A stretch of DNA of 64,000 bases from Pseudomonas marginalis (lineage in GTDB: Bacteria; Pseudomonadota; Gammaproteobacteria; Pseudomonadales; Pseudomonadaceae): the NCBI RefSeq assembly GCF_900105325.1, contig NZ_FNSU01000002.1:310001-374000 (forward strand). Direction: 5' to 3'. The translations under genes were made by a program, and so were the position numbers. Shown in pieces: positions 1-9,010 of the stretch. The stretch's first letter is position 1, and the number at the start of each line of letters is the position of its first letter. The notes below the pieces were generated by a model. That model did not search any database and was not told the DNA's origin. It saw only the letters and a program-made list of their open reading frames with translations.

Positions 1-1298
1 CGGCGCATGAGGCCTTTGGCCCATGGCGTCGCCTGACGGCCAAACGCCGTGGCGAGGTGTTGCGCCGCTGGTATGAGTTGATGGTTGAACATCGGGAGGA
101 CCTTGCCACGCTGATTACCCTGGAGGAGGGCAAGCCACTGGAGGAGGCGCGGGGTGAAGTCGATTACGCGGCGTCTTTTGTGCGCTGGTTTGGCGAGGAA
201 GCCACACGGGTGCGCGGTGATCTGATTCCGGGCGTAAAGGACACTCAGCGCATCGTGGTCCTGCGCGAACCCATCGGCGTCTGCGCGGCGATCACGCCCT
301 GGAATTTCCCCGCTGCGATGATTACACGCAAGGCCGCTCCGGCCCTCGCGGCCGGTTGCACGATGGTGGTGAAACCGGCCAGCCAGACACCGCTGACCGC
401 GCTGGCACTCGCCGAACTGGCGCAGCGCGCTGGCGTGCCCGCCGGCGTTTTCAGTGTGATCACTGGCAACGACACCCGCGACATTGCCGGTGAGCTTACG
501 GCCAACCCGCTGGTGCGCAAGCTCACCTTCACGGGGTCCACGGAAGTGGGCCGGCTGCTGCTGGCGCAAGCGGCGCAGACGGTCAAGAAATGCTCCATGG
601 AGTTGGGCGGCAACGCCCCGTTCATTGTCTTCGATGATGCTGATCTGGATGCTGCGGCTGACGGGGTGATGTTGGCCAAGTTTCGCAATGGTGGACAGTC
701 CTGTATCGGCGCGAATCGGGTGCTGGTGCAGTCCGCGGTTTATGACGCACTGGCCGAACGCATCGTCGAGCGCATGGCACGCCTGAAACTGGGCAATGGC
801 CTGGAGCCGGGTGTACAAGTCGGGCCGTTGATCGATGACGCGGCGGTACGAAAATCCCAGGCGCTGGTTGATGATGCGCTGGCCCAAGGCGCTCGACTGC
901 TGTCTGGCGGCAAGCCCCATGCGCTGGGCGGGTGTTTTTTCGAGCCCACCTTGTTGGCTGATGTGACCCATGGGATGCGGGTTGCTCGTGAGGAGATCTT
1001 CGGCCCGGTCATGCCGCTGGTGCGTTTCGACACGGATGACCAAGCCATTGCCATGGCCAACGACAGCGAGTTTGGCCTGGCCGCGTATCTGTTCAGCCGT
1101 GACGCGGCGCGTATCTGGCGCAACGCCGCGCGCATCGAGTCGGGCATGGTGGGCATCAACTGTGGCTTGATTTCAAATGAGGTCGCACCTTTCGGTGGCG
1201 TGAAGCAGAGCGGTCTTGGGCGAGAGGGATCTCACCTGGGAATAGACGAGTTCCTAGAGGTTAAATACCTCTGCTGGGATGGCTTGGAAAGCGTGTAA
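1..1298 (+). CDS. NAD(P)-dependent aldehyde dehydrogenase, succinate-semialdehyde dehydrogenase type (5' partial)
   Basis: The reading frame is open to the left edge of the window, so the start lies outside; a GTG at 57 is probably internal because the upstream codons continue an ALDH N-terminal region (WRRLTAKRRGEVLRRW). The protein shows the family landmarks in order: PWNFP substrate/NAD region, FTGSTEVG cofactor loop, ELGGNAP with the general-base Glu, GQSC with the catalytic Cys, and the C-terminal PFGGVKQSGLGREG. This layout is typical of the GabD/SSADH branch, which oxidises semialdehydes to acids in the cytosol. The exact substrate cannot be read from sequence. It lies upstream of, and on the same strand as, the flavin monooxygenase at 1614, but a gap of about 315 bases with hairpins separates them. 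Confidence 0.9.
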   Translation, partial: AHEAFGPWRRLTAKRRGEVLRRWYELMVEHREDLATLITLEEGKPLEEARGEVDYAASFVRWFGEEATRVRGDLIPGVKDTQRIVVLREPIGVCAAITPWNFPAAMITRKAAPALAAGCTMVVKPASQTPLTALALAELAQRAGVPAGVFSVITGNDTRDIAGELTANPLVRKLTFTGSTEVGRLLLAQAAQTVKKCSMELGGNAPFIVFDDADLDAAADGVMLAKFRNGGQSCIGANRVLVQSAVYDALAERIVERMARLKLGNGLEPGVQVGPLIDDAAVRKSQALVDDALAQGARLLSGGKPHALGGCFFEPTLLADVTHGMRVAREEIFGPVMPLVRFDTDDQAIAMANDSEFGLAAYLFSRDAARIWRNAARIESGMVGINCGLISNEVAPFGGVKQSGLGREGSHLGIDEFLEVKYLCWDGLESV

Positions 1299-1613
1299 AC
1301 AACCGTCGTTAAAGGCCGGTGGACGGCGGTTCGTGTGAGCCGTCGTTCATCGGCTTTTGTATTTGTTCTGCCGCAAAGGCAGGCACTCCGAGCAATGCCC
1401 CCGGCTTACCTGCGAGACCCATCGCCGCCAGCGATACCTCGGATTGTGCAAAGCGATTTCAGCCCTGATAGCCGATTCGATAGTCTCGTGGCTGATCCGG
1501 CATTTTTCGTCGGCATTCCATGTTGCTGCGGCATTGACGCAATGACGCCGCAGCGCTCGTTGGTGCGCCATGCAATGTCTGCCCGAGTGAATAAGAATAA
1601 TTAGGAGAGCGTG
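1299..1613. other. Intergenic region with two hairpins
   Basis: No convincing gene is seen here; the short open frames look like chance. An inverted repeat at 1301-1331 (AACCGTCGT pairing with ACGGCGGTT, one G-U pair) directly follows the aldehyde dehydrogenase stop and may act as a terminator, although no T-tract follows. A second strong hairpin lies at 1525-1554 (GCTGCGGC/GCCGCAGC with an inner ATTG/CAAT stem), about 60 bases before the next start codon. A clear ribosome-binding site AGGAGAG at 1603-1609 serves the next gene. Confidence 0.5.
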
Positions 1614-2747
1614 ATGATTGCAGCAGTCAACAAGGTCCTGGTGATCGGGGGAGGGTTCTCCGGTATGACCGCGGCTATCCAGCTCGCCCGCCAGGGCGTC
1701 GAAGTGGACCTCGTCGAAATCGATCCATTGTGGTGTCCTTTGGGAGCGGGGATTACGCTCAGTGGGCCCACGCTGCGAGCGCTTGATACGGTTGGGATTT
1801 TGGAAAGGGTCGCCGGGGAAGGGTACCTGTCGACCAATTTCGATGTGTTTTCACCGGTGGGCGACCTGATCGTGCAATTGGCGCTTCGACCGCCGGTCAG
1901 CGATAAGCCGATTCCCTGTGGTGGCGGCATCCTGCGCCCGGTACTGGCTCGAATATTTGCCGACAGGACGCGGGAAGTGGGGACCCGTGTGCGCCTGGGC
2001 ATCACCTACGACAGCGTCATCGAGCATGATGATGGCATTGATGTGTCTTTCACCGACGGGACCACTGAACGCTATGACCTGGTCGTCGCCGCTGACGGCG
2101 TGCATTCGCGCACGCGAAAGGAGTTTTTCCCGGAAGCACCCTCGCCAAAACCCATTCATCAGAGCGTCTGGCGCGCGGTGCTGAAGCGTCCGCCGGAAAT
2201 CGTGCGCCCCACTCATTGGCTGGGTAGCACCAAGGTTGGCGTCAATCCAATCTCCGAAACGCACATGTACATGTTCCTCATGGAAAGCCGCGAGTTTTCC
2301 GAGTGGATCGACCCGGCCAGTTGGCCGGGTGAAATGGCGCGCCTGTTGAGTGAGTTCCCAGCTCCGATCCTGCAAACGCTGGTGCCGCAACTGTACGAGG
2401 CGGACGCCAATATCGACTATCGTCCGCTGTCCAATTTGTTGGTGCCGTTGCCCTGGCACAAGGGCCGAATCGTGCTGATCGGAGACACGGTGCATGCCAC
2501 CACACCGCACCTGGCTTCCGGGGCTGGCATCGGTATTGAGAGCGCCATCGTGCTTGCCGAAGAGTTGCTCGGCAATAGCAATCTACAGACGGCCCTGAGC
2601 CGGTTCGAAACGCGGCGCTGGGAGCGTTGCCAACTCGTGGTCGAGAACTCCGCGCGTCTGTGCGAGATAGAGAAAAGTGGCGGGGACAAGGAAGAGCATG
2701 CGCAGATCATGCGTGAGTCCACTGCGACGCTGGCTGAGCCTATCTGA
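1614..2747 (+). CDS. FAD-dependent monooxygenase (PHBH fold)
   Basis: This 377-residue single-component flavoprotein hydroxylase has the three expected signatures: an N-terminal dinucleotide-binding GGGFSG followed by an acidic strand end (about residues 9-35), a central DG motif in VVAADGVHSRTR (about 155-165), and the FAD ribityl motif GDTVHATTPHLASGAG (about 285-300). Such enzymes use NAD(P)H and O2 to hydroxylate aromatic or related rings. ATG 1614 is chosen because AGGAG lies six bases upstream; GTG 1611 would be too close. No reductase gene is adjacent, as expected for group A enzymes. The substrate is unknown; the neighbouring EthD-like gene on the other strand suggests xenobiotic or natural-product catabolism. 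Confidence 0.88.
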   Translation: MIAAVNKVLVIGGGFSGMTAAIQLARQGVEVDLVEIDPLWCPLGAGITLSGPTLRALDTVGILERVAGEGYLSTNFDVFSPVGDLIVQLALRPPVSDKPIPCGGGILRPVLARIFADRTREVGTRVRLGITYDSVIEHDDGIDVSFTDGTTERYDLVVAADGVHSRTRKEFFPEAPSPKPIHQSVWRAVLKRPPEIVRPTHWLGSTKVGVNPISETHMYMFLMESREFSEWIDPASWPGEMARLLSEFPAPILQTLVPQLYEADANIDYRPLSNLLVPLPWHKGRIVLIGDTVHATTPHLASGAGIGIESAIVLAEELLGNSNLQTALSRFETRRWERCQLVVENSARLCEIEKSGGDKEEHAQIMRESTATLAEPI

Positions 2748-2753
2748 TTGATT

Positions 2754-2780
2754 GCGACCCTGCTGGATGAGAAGGGTCGC
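2754..2780. terminator. Hairpin between convergent genes, probable bidirectional terminator
   Basis: GCGACCCT at 2754-2761 pairs perfectly with AGGGTCGC at 2773-2780 across an 11-base loop. It sits 6 bases after the flavin monooxygenase stop and 11 bases beyond the end of the convergent EthD-like gene. No long T-run follows on either side, so termination is inferred from position. Confidence 0.5.
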
Positions 2781-2791
2781 GCTTCTGGTCG

Positions 2792-3526
2792 TTAGGAGCA
2801 GTGATCGAAAATAACGACCTCTTTGACGTAAGCGAAAAAAGACGCCGACGTCAGCGCCACGCCGTCCTCGGCAAGTTTTTGAAACAGCGCTCGCTGATAC
2901 TGCCGAAAGGTCGAAAAATCCGCTTCATTTTCAAACCACAGGCTAGAGGCGCCTTCGTATACGGCGATGTTTGGCCCGAAATAGGCCGTCACCTTGTCAC
3001 CCTCGGGCAGATACCGGGAGCGAACATACCGGCGTAGGGCGTTCTGGAAGTCGGGCTGTTCGCGGGTAATGCTCTCGTGAGCTGCGTCCCAAGCGTCGAA
3101 AAAACGATCGAGCGCCATGGATGGATTTTTCTTCAGCAGGATCATCACTTTCCATGGGAGAGGCGCTGTAGCGGTGCTAGCCGTCTCCGCTTCATCCATC
3201 AATTGAGCGAGCTGCTCGGAAAGGTCAGCGAAGTTCTTTGCATCAGGGCCCACGGTTTGCTGGGTATAGGGATCGCTGAAGGTGCGAATCAAACCTGGCA
3301 CGTCTTCAAAAAACAGCTCCGTAATGGAGTCTTTGTGGAAGGACTGTGCGTAGGCACTGTCGGCGTCAACCCCGAAAGCCGCGTCGATGACATGGTTCTG
3401 CACGTACCGTTTGACGCCTAACGGTTTGGCTTTAGCGATTTCTCCGTGGGTGTGCTCTACATAGTTTATAAACTCGGCATGCGTCATTCCGGGTTTTCTG
3501 CGTACAGCGGCTAGGATTTTGATCAT
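2792..3526 (-). CDS. EthD domain-containing protein
   Basis: A 244-residue protein made of two ferredoxin-like halves. The N-terminal half begins MIKILAAVRRKPGMT and continues HAEFINYVEHTHGEIAK, the pattern of EthD/dimeric alpha-beta-barrel proteins. The second half (about residue 120 onward) repeats the theme with LPWKVMILLKKNPSM and a downstream DAWDAAHE. EthD-like proteins accompany degradation clusters and often act as small accessory or decarboxylating enzymes, but no catalytic role can be assigned here. It converges on the flavin monooxygenase and is separated from the AraC gene by about 300 bases, so it is probably its own transcript. Confidence 0.7.
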   Translation of the reverse strand: MIKILAAVRRKPGMTHAEFINYVEHTHGEIAKAKPLGVKRYVQNHVIDAAFGVDADSAYAQSFHKDSITELFFEDVPGLIRTFSDPYTQQTVGPDAKNFADLSEQLAQLMDEAETASTATAPLPWKVMILLKKNPSMALDRFFDAWDAAHESITREQPDFQNALRRYVRSRYLPEGDKVTAYFGPNIAVYEGASSLWFENEADFSTFRQYQRALFQKLAEDGVALTSASFFAYVKEVVIFDHCS

Positions 3527-3770
3527 GAGGCGTTCTCGCTATTGGCAGGGTGAAGGGCGCCTGAACCTTAAATGCACTTCATGCTGTTGTAATTCATCTG
3601 ATTGTTTTTCAACACCAAAATATAAGGCCAGGTTTAACCCGCAAACCAATCGGTATTCGTGCTGGTAGGTATCGCGCAATAACATGCTTGACCAGCCTTG
3701 AGTCAGCTTTGGATTTTGAGCGTTTTGTATGAGCCGATTTGGCGGTGAATGTATGGCAAAGAAAATTAAC

Positions 3771-3796
3771 CGCGAGCAAGCTCAGCCCCCACAGGG
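3771..3796. repeat. Solo REP-like element
   Basis: The sequence from CGCGAGCAAGCTC to CCCACAGGG matches, with a few changes, the Pseudomonas REP consensus also seen as a pair at 10901-10993. It lies in the 300-base space (3527-3829) between the EthD-like gene and the 3' end of the AraC gene. That space otherwise holds nothing recognisable. Confidence 0.6.
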
Positions 3797-3829
3797 GATA
3801 TCGTGAACCCAGATGAATTGGAAACTGGC

Positions 3830-4828
3830 TCAAGCCGCTGTTGATTTCTCCCGACTGCCGCTCGCAGTGTCGCGGAACAGTCTGGGCGACATGCCGAACG
3901 TCGATTTGAAATGCCGGCTGAAGTGGGAGCTGCTGCCATAGCCCCAAGCGTAGGCGATCTCGGTGAGCGAGCGATGAGCATGTTCCCGATTGCGCAGGTC
4001 TTCGGCGCAACGTGACAGGCGCCGCTGCCAGATGTACTCGCTGACACTGCACCCCAGCTCATCCTGGAAGGCGCGGTGCAGGCTGCGTACCGAGCACTGT
4101 TCGGCGTTGGCGATGCGTTCGATGGTCAGGTCGCGGTCGGCCAGGTGGCGCTCGATGTACGCTTTGAGGCGGTTCTGCTTGAAGAAGCGGAAGTCGTGTT
4201 CGAGTTGCTTTTCTTCCTGCTTGTTCTTCAGCGCGTTATCCAGTAGCCCGGTGATGCTGTCGCCGATCAGCCCGGCCGAATGGTTGTTCAGCAAGGGGTA
4301 TTGGTTGTAGGCATCGCTGATCAGGTGCATGAGCATCCGCCCCAGTCCATTGCGACCGTTAAGATGCATGTCGGCGGTTTGCGCGAGCTGCCCGGATGCC
4401 CCCTGGAACAGCAGGATGAAGTGTTCGCAACCTTGCATGCTGGTCACGTTGAAAGGTTTGCCGCAGTCGACCAAGAGCATTTCGTCAGGGGCCAGCACGC
4501 TACTTTGCTGGCCCTGCTCGAAGTGACTGACACCAGCCACCTGCATGATCAACATACGCGGCGTATCGAGGGCATCAATCGCTTTGCTCAGGTGGCGCGA
4601 ATATCGATGGGCGCTGGCGGTCATTCGACAGAAACGCAACTGGCCCAGGTCCCCGTACTCCAGCCGACCCTGGAAGTTGCTGTCATGCAACGGGTCGATG
4701 AACGTCGATTCCAGCCGTTTTATATAGTCCGGCGTACGCCCCAGGTGATCGCTCATGAACTCTTTCCATTTCATCAAGCGGTCGGAGCGAACAACCTGAT
4801 CGGTGGACACGCAGGCTAAATGGTTCAT
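3830..4828 (-). CDS. AraC-family transcriptional regulator
   Basis: A 332-residue regulator with an N-terminal AraC-binding-like sensor domain (about residues 20-200) and a C-terminal double helix-turn-helix (about 220-320). The DNA-binding part shows LTIERIANAEQCSVRSLHR and the second-helix signature AYAWGYGSSSHFSRHFK followed by FGMSPR. The domain pairing is that of FeaR/NbaR-type activators of aromatic-amine or aromatic-acid degradation genes. It is the last gene of a minus-strand block and directly follows the aldehyde dehydrogenase, from which a 12-bp perfect hairpin separates it. It probably activates the catabolic block in response to a pathway aromatic; the inducer is unknown. Confidence 0.88.
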   Translation of the reverse strand: MNHLACVSTDQVVRSDRLMKWKEFMSDHLGRTPDYIKRLESTFIDPLHDSNFQGRLEYGDLGQLRFCRMTASAHRYSRHLSKAIDALDTPRMLIMQVAGVSHFEQGQQSSVLAPDEMLLVDCGKPFNVTSMQGCEHFILLFQGASGQLAQTADMHLNGRNGLGRMLMHLISDAYNQYPLLNNHSAGLIGDSITGLLDNALKNKQEEKQLEHDFRFFKQNRLKAYIERHLADRDLTIERIANAEQCSVRSLHRAFQDELGCSVSEYIWQRRLSRCAEDLRNREHAHRSLTEIAYAWGYGSSSHFSRHFKSTFGMSPRLFRDTASGSREKSTAA

Positions 4829-4860
4829 TTTTCGCCTCTATTTATTATTGTTTTTCTGAC

Positions 4861-4892
4861 GGATCGGGCAAAGGGGTCGATTTGCCCGATCC
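4861..4892. other. Perfect 12-bp hairpin between aldehyde dehydrogenase and AraC genes
   Basis: GGATCGGGCAAA pairs with TTTGCCCGATCC across an 8-base loop. On the minus strand it follows the aldehyde dehydrogenase stop and precedes the regulator start by about 35 bases. The T-run lies on the upstream side for the plus strand and there is none downstream on the minus strand. It is therefore either an imperfect terminator, an mRNA-stabilising stem or a DNA operator. Confidence 0.5.
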
Positions 4893-4917
4893 GGGTGTGA
4901 TCAAGGGTGCCAAAGAC

Positions 4918-6396
4918 TCAGAACGGGTAGTGATGGCCTCCGGGCTGCCAGGTCACCCAATGGGCACGGGTAAACTCATCCAGGGCATAGTGACCGTTGA
5001 AGCGACCGAGGCCGGAATTCTTTTCACCACCGAACGGGGCATTGGGTTGGTCATCGACGGTGATGTCGTTGATATGGGTCATGCCCGCCACAATGCTCCG
5101 GGCGAAATTCAAGCCGCGGGCCATGTCCCGGGTGAACACGGCGCTGGAGAGGCCATACTCGCTGGCGTTCGCTAACGCCAATGCATGGGTTTCGTTTTCT
5201 GCGACCAGCAGCGGCAGCAGGGGGCCGAACGTTTCATCGCGGGCCAGTTCCTGATCGACTCCCACTTCACCGAACACATGGGCGGGCAGCACCAGCCCGG
5301 ATGCCGGGCCGCCGCAAAGCTGCTTGAGGCCAGCACTCCGGGCACCGTCGAGCTTACGCAGCAGGCCATCGAGCTGGCTCTGATTGACCACTGGCCCGAT
5401 CACCGTGTCGGCCTTGGTCGGATCGCCCGTCTTGAGGTTGCGCACGCGCTCCACCACCAGCGCTGCGAAATCGGCATACAGCGAGCGGTCGACGATCACC
5501 CGGTTGACGCTCATGCAGATCTGGCCCTGGTGCAGGAAACGCCCGACCACCGCAGCGTGCGCCGCACCTTCAATGTCGGCGTCATCCAGCACCACCAGCG
5601 GCGCGTTGCCGCCCAGTTCCAGGGCCACGCGCTTGATGTGTTTGCCACCGGTGGCAATACGGCCGACATTGCGTCCCACATCCGTCGAACCGGTGAAGGA
5701 AATCAGGCTCGGCACCGGGTGCTCGACAAAGGCATCGCCGATTTCCGAGCCGGCGCCGACCACGACGTTGAGCGAGCCCTCGGGGAAGCCGGCTTCTTCG
5801 AACAGGTGGGCAATCAGCAGGCCGCCGGTCACCGCTGTGTCGCTGGCGGGCTTGAGCACGATCGTGTTGCCCAGGGCGAGTGCCGGCACCACCGAGCGCA
5901 TGCTCAGGTACAGCGGGAAATTCCATGGGCTGATCACGCCCACCACACCCAAGGGCTCACGGAAGACAAAACTCTGTTCGCCGGGCTTGTAGCTGGTCAG
6001 GATTCGACCTTCAACCTGCATCGGCATCGTCGTGCATTCACGCACCAGGTTCAGCGTGAATTGCCATTCCATGCTCGCCTTGATCCGGGTGCTGCCGGAC
6101 TCGTCGATCAGCCAGTCGATGATCTCTTCACGGCGGTTCTGGATGACTTGGGCGAGCTTTTCAAGTTGAGCGCTGCGCTGGGTGGGGTGCAGTTGTGCCC
6201 ACGCGGCCTGCGCCTGCTGCGCCGCCTGATAGGCGTCGTCGAGATCGGCAATCGAGGCCAGGGGCATCTCCAGCAATTGTTCGCCATTGAAGGGATTGCG
6301 GTCGTCCAGGCGGCGTGCGGAGCGCCCTGCACGCCAGGTACCGTTGATGTATTGGTTGCCGTTGATGGCGTAGGGCCCGAGCGGTTGAGTCGTCAT
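4918..6396 (-). CDS. Aldehyde dehydrogenase, benzaldehyde/vanillin dehydrogenase type
   Basis: A full-length 492-residue ALDH. It carries PWNFPLYLSMRSV in the NAD region, FTGSTDVGRNVG, the general base in ELGGNAP, the catalytic cysteine in HQGQICMS, and a late NAPFGGEKNSGLGR. The LYLSMR and GQICMS forms are typical of aromatic aldehyde dehydrogenases, which convert benzaldehyde- or vanillin-like aldehydes to acids with NAD. It lies 74 bases after the extradiol dioxygenase on the same strand. The cluster also holds a carotenoid/lignostilbene-type oxygenase, whose product is an aromatic aldehyde, so this enzyme is the natural next step. Substrate choice is inferred from context. Confidence 0.88.
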   Translation of the reverse strand: MTTQPLGPYAINGNQYINGTWRAGRSARRLDDRNPFNGEQLLEMPLASIADLDDAYQAAQQAQAAWAQLHPTQRSAQLEKLAQVIQNRREEIIDWLIDESGSTRIKASMEWQFTLNLVRECTTMPMQVEGRILTSYKPGEQSFVFREPLGVVGVISPWNFPLYLSMRSVVPALALGNTIVLKPASDTAVTGGLLIAHLFEEAGFPEGSLNVVVGAGSEIGDAFVEHPVPSLISFTGSTDVGRNVGRIATGGKHIKRVALELGGNAPLVVLDDADIEGAAHAAVVGRFLHQGQICMSVNRVIVDRSLYADFAALVVERVRNLKTGDPTKADTVIGPVVNQSQLDGLLRKLDGARSAGLKQLCGGPASGLVLPAHVFGEVGVDQELARDETFGPLLPLLVAENETHALALANASEYGLSSAVFTRDMARGLNFARSIVAGMTHINDITVDDQPNAPFGGEKNSGLGRFNGHYALDEFTRAHWVTWQPGGHHYPF

Positions 6397-6470
6397 GGTC
6401 TTTTACCTTTGGAGGCAGGTGGTCGCCTCGTTTAGAAATTAAGGGGGCAAACGCCGATGGGGAAAACTGC

Positions 6471-7319
6471 TCAGCTCCTGATCCAGGCGCGGCCCCAGGA
6501 ATTGAGGGTGTATTCCTCCTGTGCCCAGACACCGGGCTGGCGGCTGGCATCGGTGACTTCGAGCTCCGCCGAGAACTCCAGGCGGTTGCGATCGGCATCG
6601 ACCACCATGAAGAACAGGTTGTTGCCAGGCCCATGTCGGCCGGGGCCGAAGAAAATGGTGATGCGCTCCTTGGCGAAACGATCCCCCCAGTCACGGATGT
6701 CATTCCACTCGTTGGTTTCGTAACAGTGGTGGTCCCACTCGTTTTTCGAGCCGCGGAAAAACGCCAAGGTGTGGTGTTCGTCGTCCGAGCGCAGGAAGCA
6801 CGTCGTGAGTTGGCCGGTCTGCTCGTCCACGACATTGTCCGAAACGGTAAAGCCCACCGTGTTGACGTAGAAATCAATCATGGCTTCCAGCTCCGTGGTC
6901 TGGAACACCACGTGCTGCAAGCGACCCGGCATGCCTGGGTGAGGGGCGTGGAGGGCAGGGGGAGCGACGCCAAATATCGTTTGCCGGCCCTGGGGGTCGC
7001 GGATCAGGAACGCCCCCGGCTCAAGCAGCGGCGAGTTGGTCTCTTCGATCACGCAGCCATTGCCGAGCAGGCGAACCCGCAGTTCTTGCAGTCGAGGTTG
7101 GCTTCCCAAGTCGAACGCTGCCGCGAGCAGGCCGCTGTGGTCGGCGGGGGAAACGAGCATGGCGCGTTGCGGGCCGCTGAGCATCCAGCTGCCATCGGCT
7201 TGCGCCTGGCTGCCCATGTCCAGCATCCGCCGATAGAAATCGATTTGCCGTTGCGCGTCCTTGCTCGCCAGGTGCAGGTAGCACAGGCGTGCAGGTGTGG
7301 AAGTCTGGAGTGTTTGCAT
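6471..7319 (-). CDS. Type I extradiol ring-cleavage dioxygenase (VOC superfamily)
   Basis: A 282-residue two-module vicinal-oxygen-chelate protein. The likely Fe(II) ligands are the histidine of RLQHVVFQT (about 136), one of the paired histidines in EWDHHCYET (about 197) and the glutamate of RNRLEFSAE (about 248), with a downstream aromatic region closing the active site. Enzymes of this kind open catechol rings next to the hydroxyls. The start is placed at ATG 7319 because GAGG lies just upstream; GTG 7325 is in frame. It lies 23 bases downstream of the hydroxylase gene, so hydroxylation followed by meta-cleavage is the expected sequence. Confidence 0.85.
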   Translation of the reverse strand: MQTLQTSTPARLCYLHLASKDAQRQIDFYRRMLDMGSQAQADGSWMLSGPQRAMLVSPADHSGLLAAAFDLGSQPRLQELRVRLLGNGCVIEETNSPLLEPGAFLIRDPQGRQTIFGVAPPALHAPHPGMPGRLQHVVFQTTELEAMIDFYVNTVGFTVSDNVVDEQTGQLTTCFLRSDDEHHTLAFFRGSKNEWDHHCYETNEWNDIRDWGDRFAKERITIFFGPGRHGPGNNLFFMVVDADRNRLEFSAELEVTDASRQPGVWAQEEYTLNSWGRAWIRS

Positions 7320-7342
7320 AACCACCTCTGTGCTTGAAGGTT

Positions 7343-8989
7343 TTAGTGAAAGACGGGCGCGCTGCTCGGTTCGATTTCGCTGTTGTGGGGCATGGCGATG
7401 CCGAACAGTGACTGCAGCGATTCTGCGGCCTGGGTCTCGGTCGCCTTGTCGAAAATCGCCGCGATGTAGCGATCCGGGCGCAGCAGCAGAAACGGGTGGG
7501 AATCGCCCAGCAGGGTTTTGAGCTGGCCTTCACGGTCTTGAAGCACCGTGCAGCCCGGGATCGACGGTATGGCATGGACGGACGCGGGCAGGATCAGGAT
7601 GCGTCTGGCTTCAAGGTGGCTCCAGAGATCATGCTTGAGTTCATCGATACGCTGGCGGGTCGGGTCGCCGTATTGAATCAAGGCGAAGCCGGCGCCGATG
7701 GTGTCATCGAGCAGGCGTTCCTGGCCGTGGGCATCGGTGAGCTTCGGTTGGGGGAACATCTGTCCACAGGACAAGGTGCCTGCTTGCCCCTCGGTCAGCA
7801 CCAGGCCCCGGGTGAAGCGGGGTTTGGGCTTGAAGCGCATTTGCAGGAAATAATCGCGCAACGGCGGCAACAGGCCGATCAAGGCGAATGCGCCACTGAT
7901 CAAGCGAGCGCGCAGGACGGTGGCCGGTGCCATGACCACGCCGAGGTTCAAGGCCAACTTGATCAATGCCCACGCATGATCACGACGCTCGCTTTCGTAT
8001 GACAGCAGTGCGCTTTCCGCCATTTTTCCCTTCAGCACGCCGACCAGCTTCCAGCCCAGGTTGTGGGCATCGCGAACGCCGCTGTTCATGCCTTGCCCGG
8101 CATAGGGCGGGGTCAGGTGCGCAGCGTCGCCGGCGAGAAATACCCGTTGCACCTGCCACTGCTCGGCGACCCGGGCATGGAAGGTGTAGACCGTCTTGCG
8201 CACGATGGAAACCGGCGTGTCTCCCTTGAACGGGCGCAGCAATGCTTGCAGGCAGGTTTCGTCAAGCACCTGTTCGTCCGTTTCATCGGGCTTGAGCAGG
8301 AACTCGAATCGGCGCGTACGGTGAGGGCCGGGCACCTCCACCACCGGACGCCTGGCGTCGCAATACACTCGGGTTTGCCAGAAGGGGTCGTCGTCCTGGT
8401 CGGTATCGACCACCAGCCAGCGTGAGGAGAAGCTCGAACCGACCATCTCGATCCCGAGTTGCTTGCGCACCGGACTACGCCCGCCGTCGCATGCCACCAG
8501 GTAAGCCGCGTGGACTTCCATCAGTTGCCCTTCGGCGTCACGCACCAGCGCGCACACGCTGTGTGGGTCCTGGGTGAATTCCACCAGCTCGTGGCTGAAC
8601 CGAGCCGTCAGGCTGGCAAAACGTTCAAGGCCTAGCCTGAGGGTGTTTTCAAAAAGTGGTTGGCGAAACGCGTTGCGCTTGGGGAAGCCATACAGCTTTC
8701 CGGTCGGCTCGACCTTGCCGAAGCAGCGACCGCCGGGCCGGGTGAAGTAATGCACGCCGTAGCCGGGCACGACATCACGCAGCACGGCAGCATCCAGCCC
8801 GATGGCCTGCATGGTGCGCAAGGACTCATCATCGATTGAAACCGCCCGTGGCTCGGTAACCGTGCCCGGCTTGCGGTCGATGATCAGGGTGTCCACATCG
8901 GCTTGGCCGAGCAGGTTGGCCAGGGTCAGCCCGGTAGGACCGGCGCCGATGATCAGTACCTGGGTGTTGATGCGTTTGAGGGTTGTCAT
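7343..8989 (-). CDS. FAD-dependent aromatic hydroxylase, MhpA-like
   Basis: A 548-residue flavoprotein hydroxylase. It has the N-terminal GAGPTGLTLANLL, the DG region in CDGGRSPVRKQLG, and the FAD motif in GDAAHLTPPYAGQGMNSG, followed by a long C-terminal thioredoxin-like domain typical of the MhpA/PheA/UbiH-large branch. MhpA converts 3-(3-hydroxyphenyl)propionate to the catechol that is then meta-cleaved, and the adjacent extradiol dioxygenase fits the same two-step logic. GGAAGG precedes the ATG. It follows the IclR gene by 21 bases. The true substrate could be another monohydroxylated aromatic. Confidence 0.87.
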   Translation of the reverse strand: MTTLKRINTQVLIIGAGPTGLTLANLLGQADVDTLIIDRKPGTVTEPRAVSIDDESLRTMQAIGLDAAVLRDVVPGYGVHYFTRPGGRCFGKVEPTGKLYGFPKRNAFRQPLFENTLRLGLERFASLTARFSHELVEFTQDPHSVCALVRDAEGQLMEVHAAYLVACDGGRSPVRKQLGIEMVGSSFSSRWLVVDTDQDDDPFWQTRVYCDARRPVVEVPGPHRTRRFEFLLKPDETDEQVLDETCLQALLRPFKGDTPVSIVRKTVYTFHARVAEQWQVQRVFLAGDAAHLTPPYAGQGMNSGVRDAHNLGWKLVGVLKGKMAESALLSYESERRDHAWALIKLALNLGVVMAPATVLRARLISGAFALIGLLPPLRDYFLQMRFKPKPRFTRGLVLTEGQAGTLSCGQMFPQPKLTDAHGQERLLDDTIGAGFALIQYGDPTRQRIDELKHDLWSHLEARRILILPASVHAIPSIPGCTVLQDREGQLKTLLGDSHPFLLLRPDRYIAAIFDKATETQAAESLQSLFGIAMPHNSEIEPSSAPVFH

Positions 8990-9010
8990 TGTTATTCCCT
9001 TCCGGATGGC

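Noticed and set aside
1335..1604. 89-codon plus-strand frame in the first intergenic region
   Set aside because: No ribosome site, no domain and it spans the hairpin at 1525-1554; probably chance.
3609..4052. 147-codon minus-strand frame overlapping the end of the AraC gene
   Set aside because: It overlaps the AraC helix-turn-helix region in another frame and encodes no recognisable domain.
5185..6435. 416-codon plus-strand open frame opposite the aldehyde dehydrogenase
   Set aside because: The aldehyde dehydrogenase keeps its full catalytic set; the other strand shows no motif.
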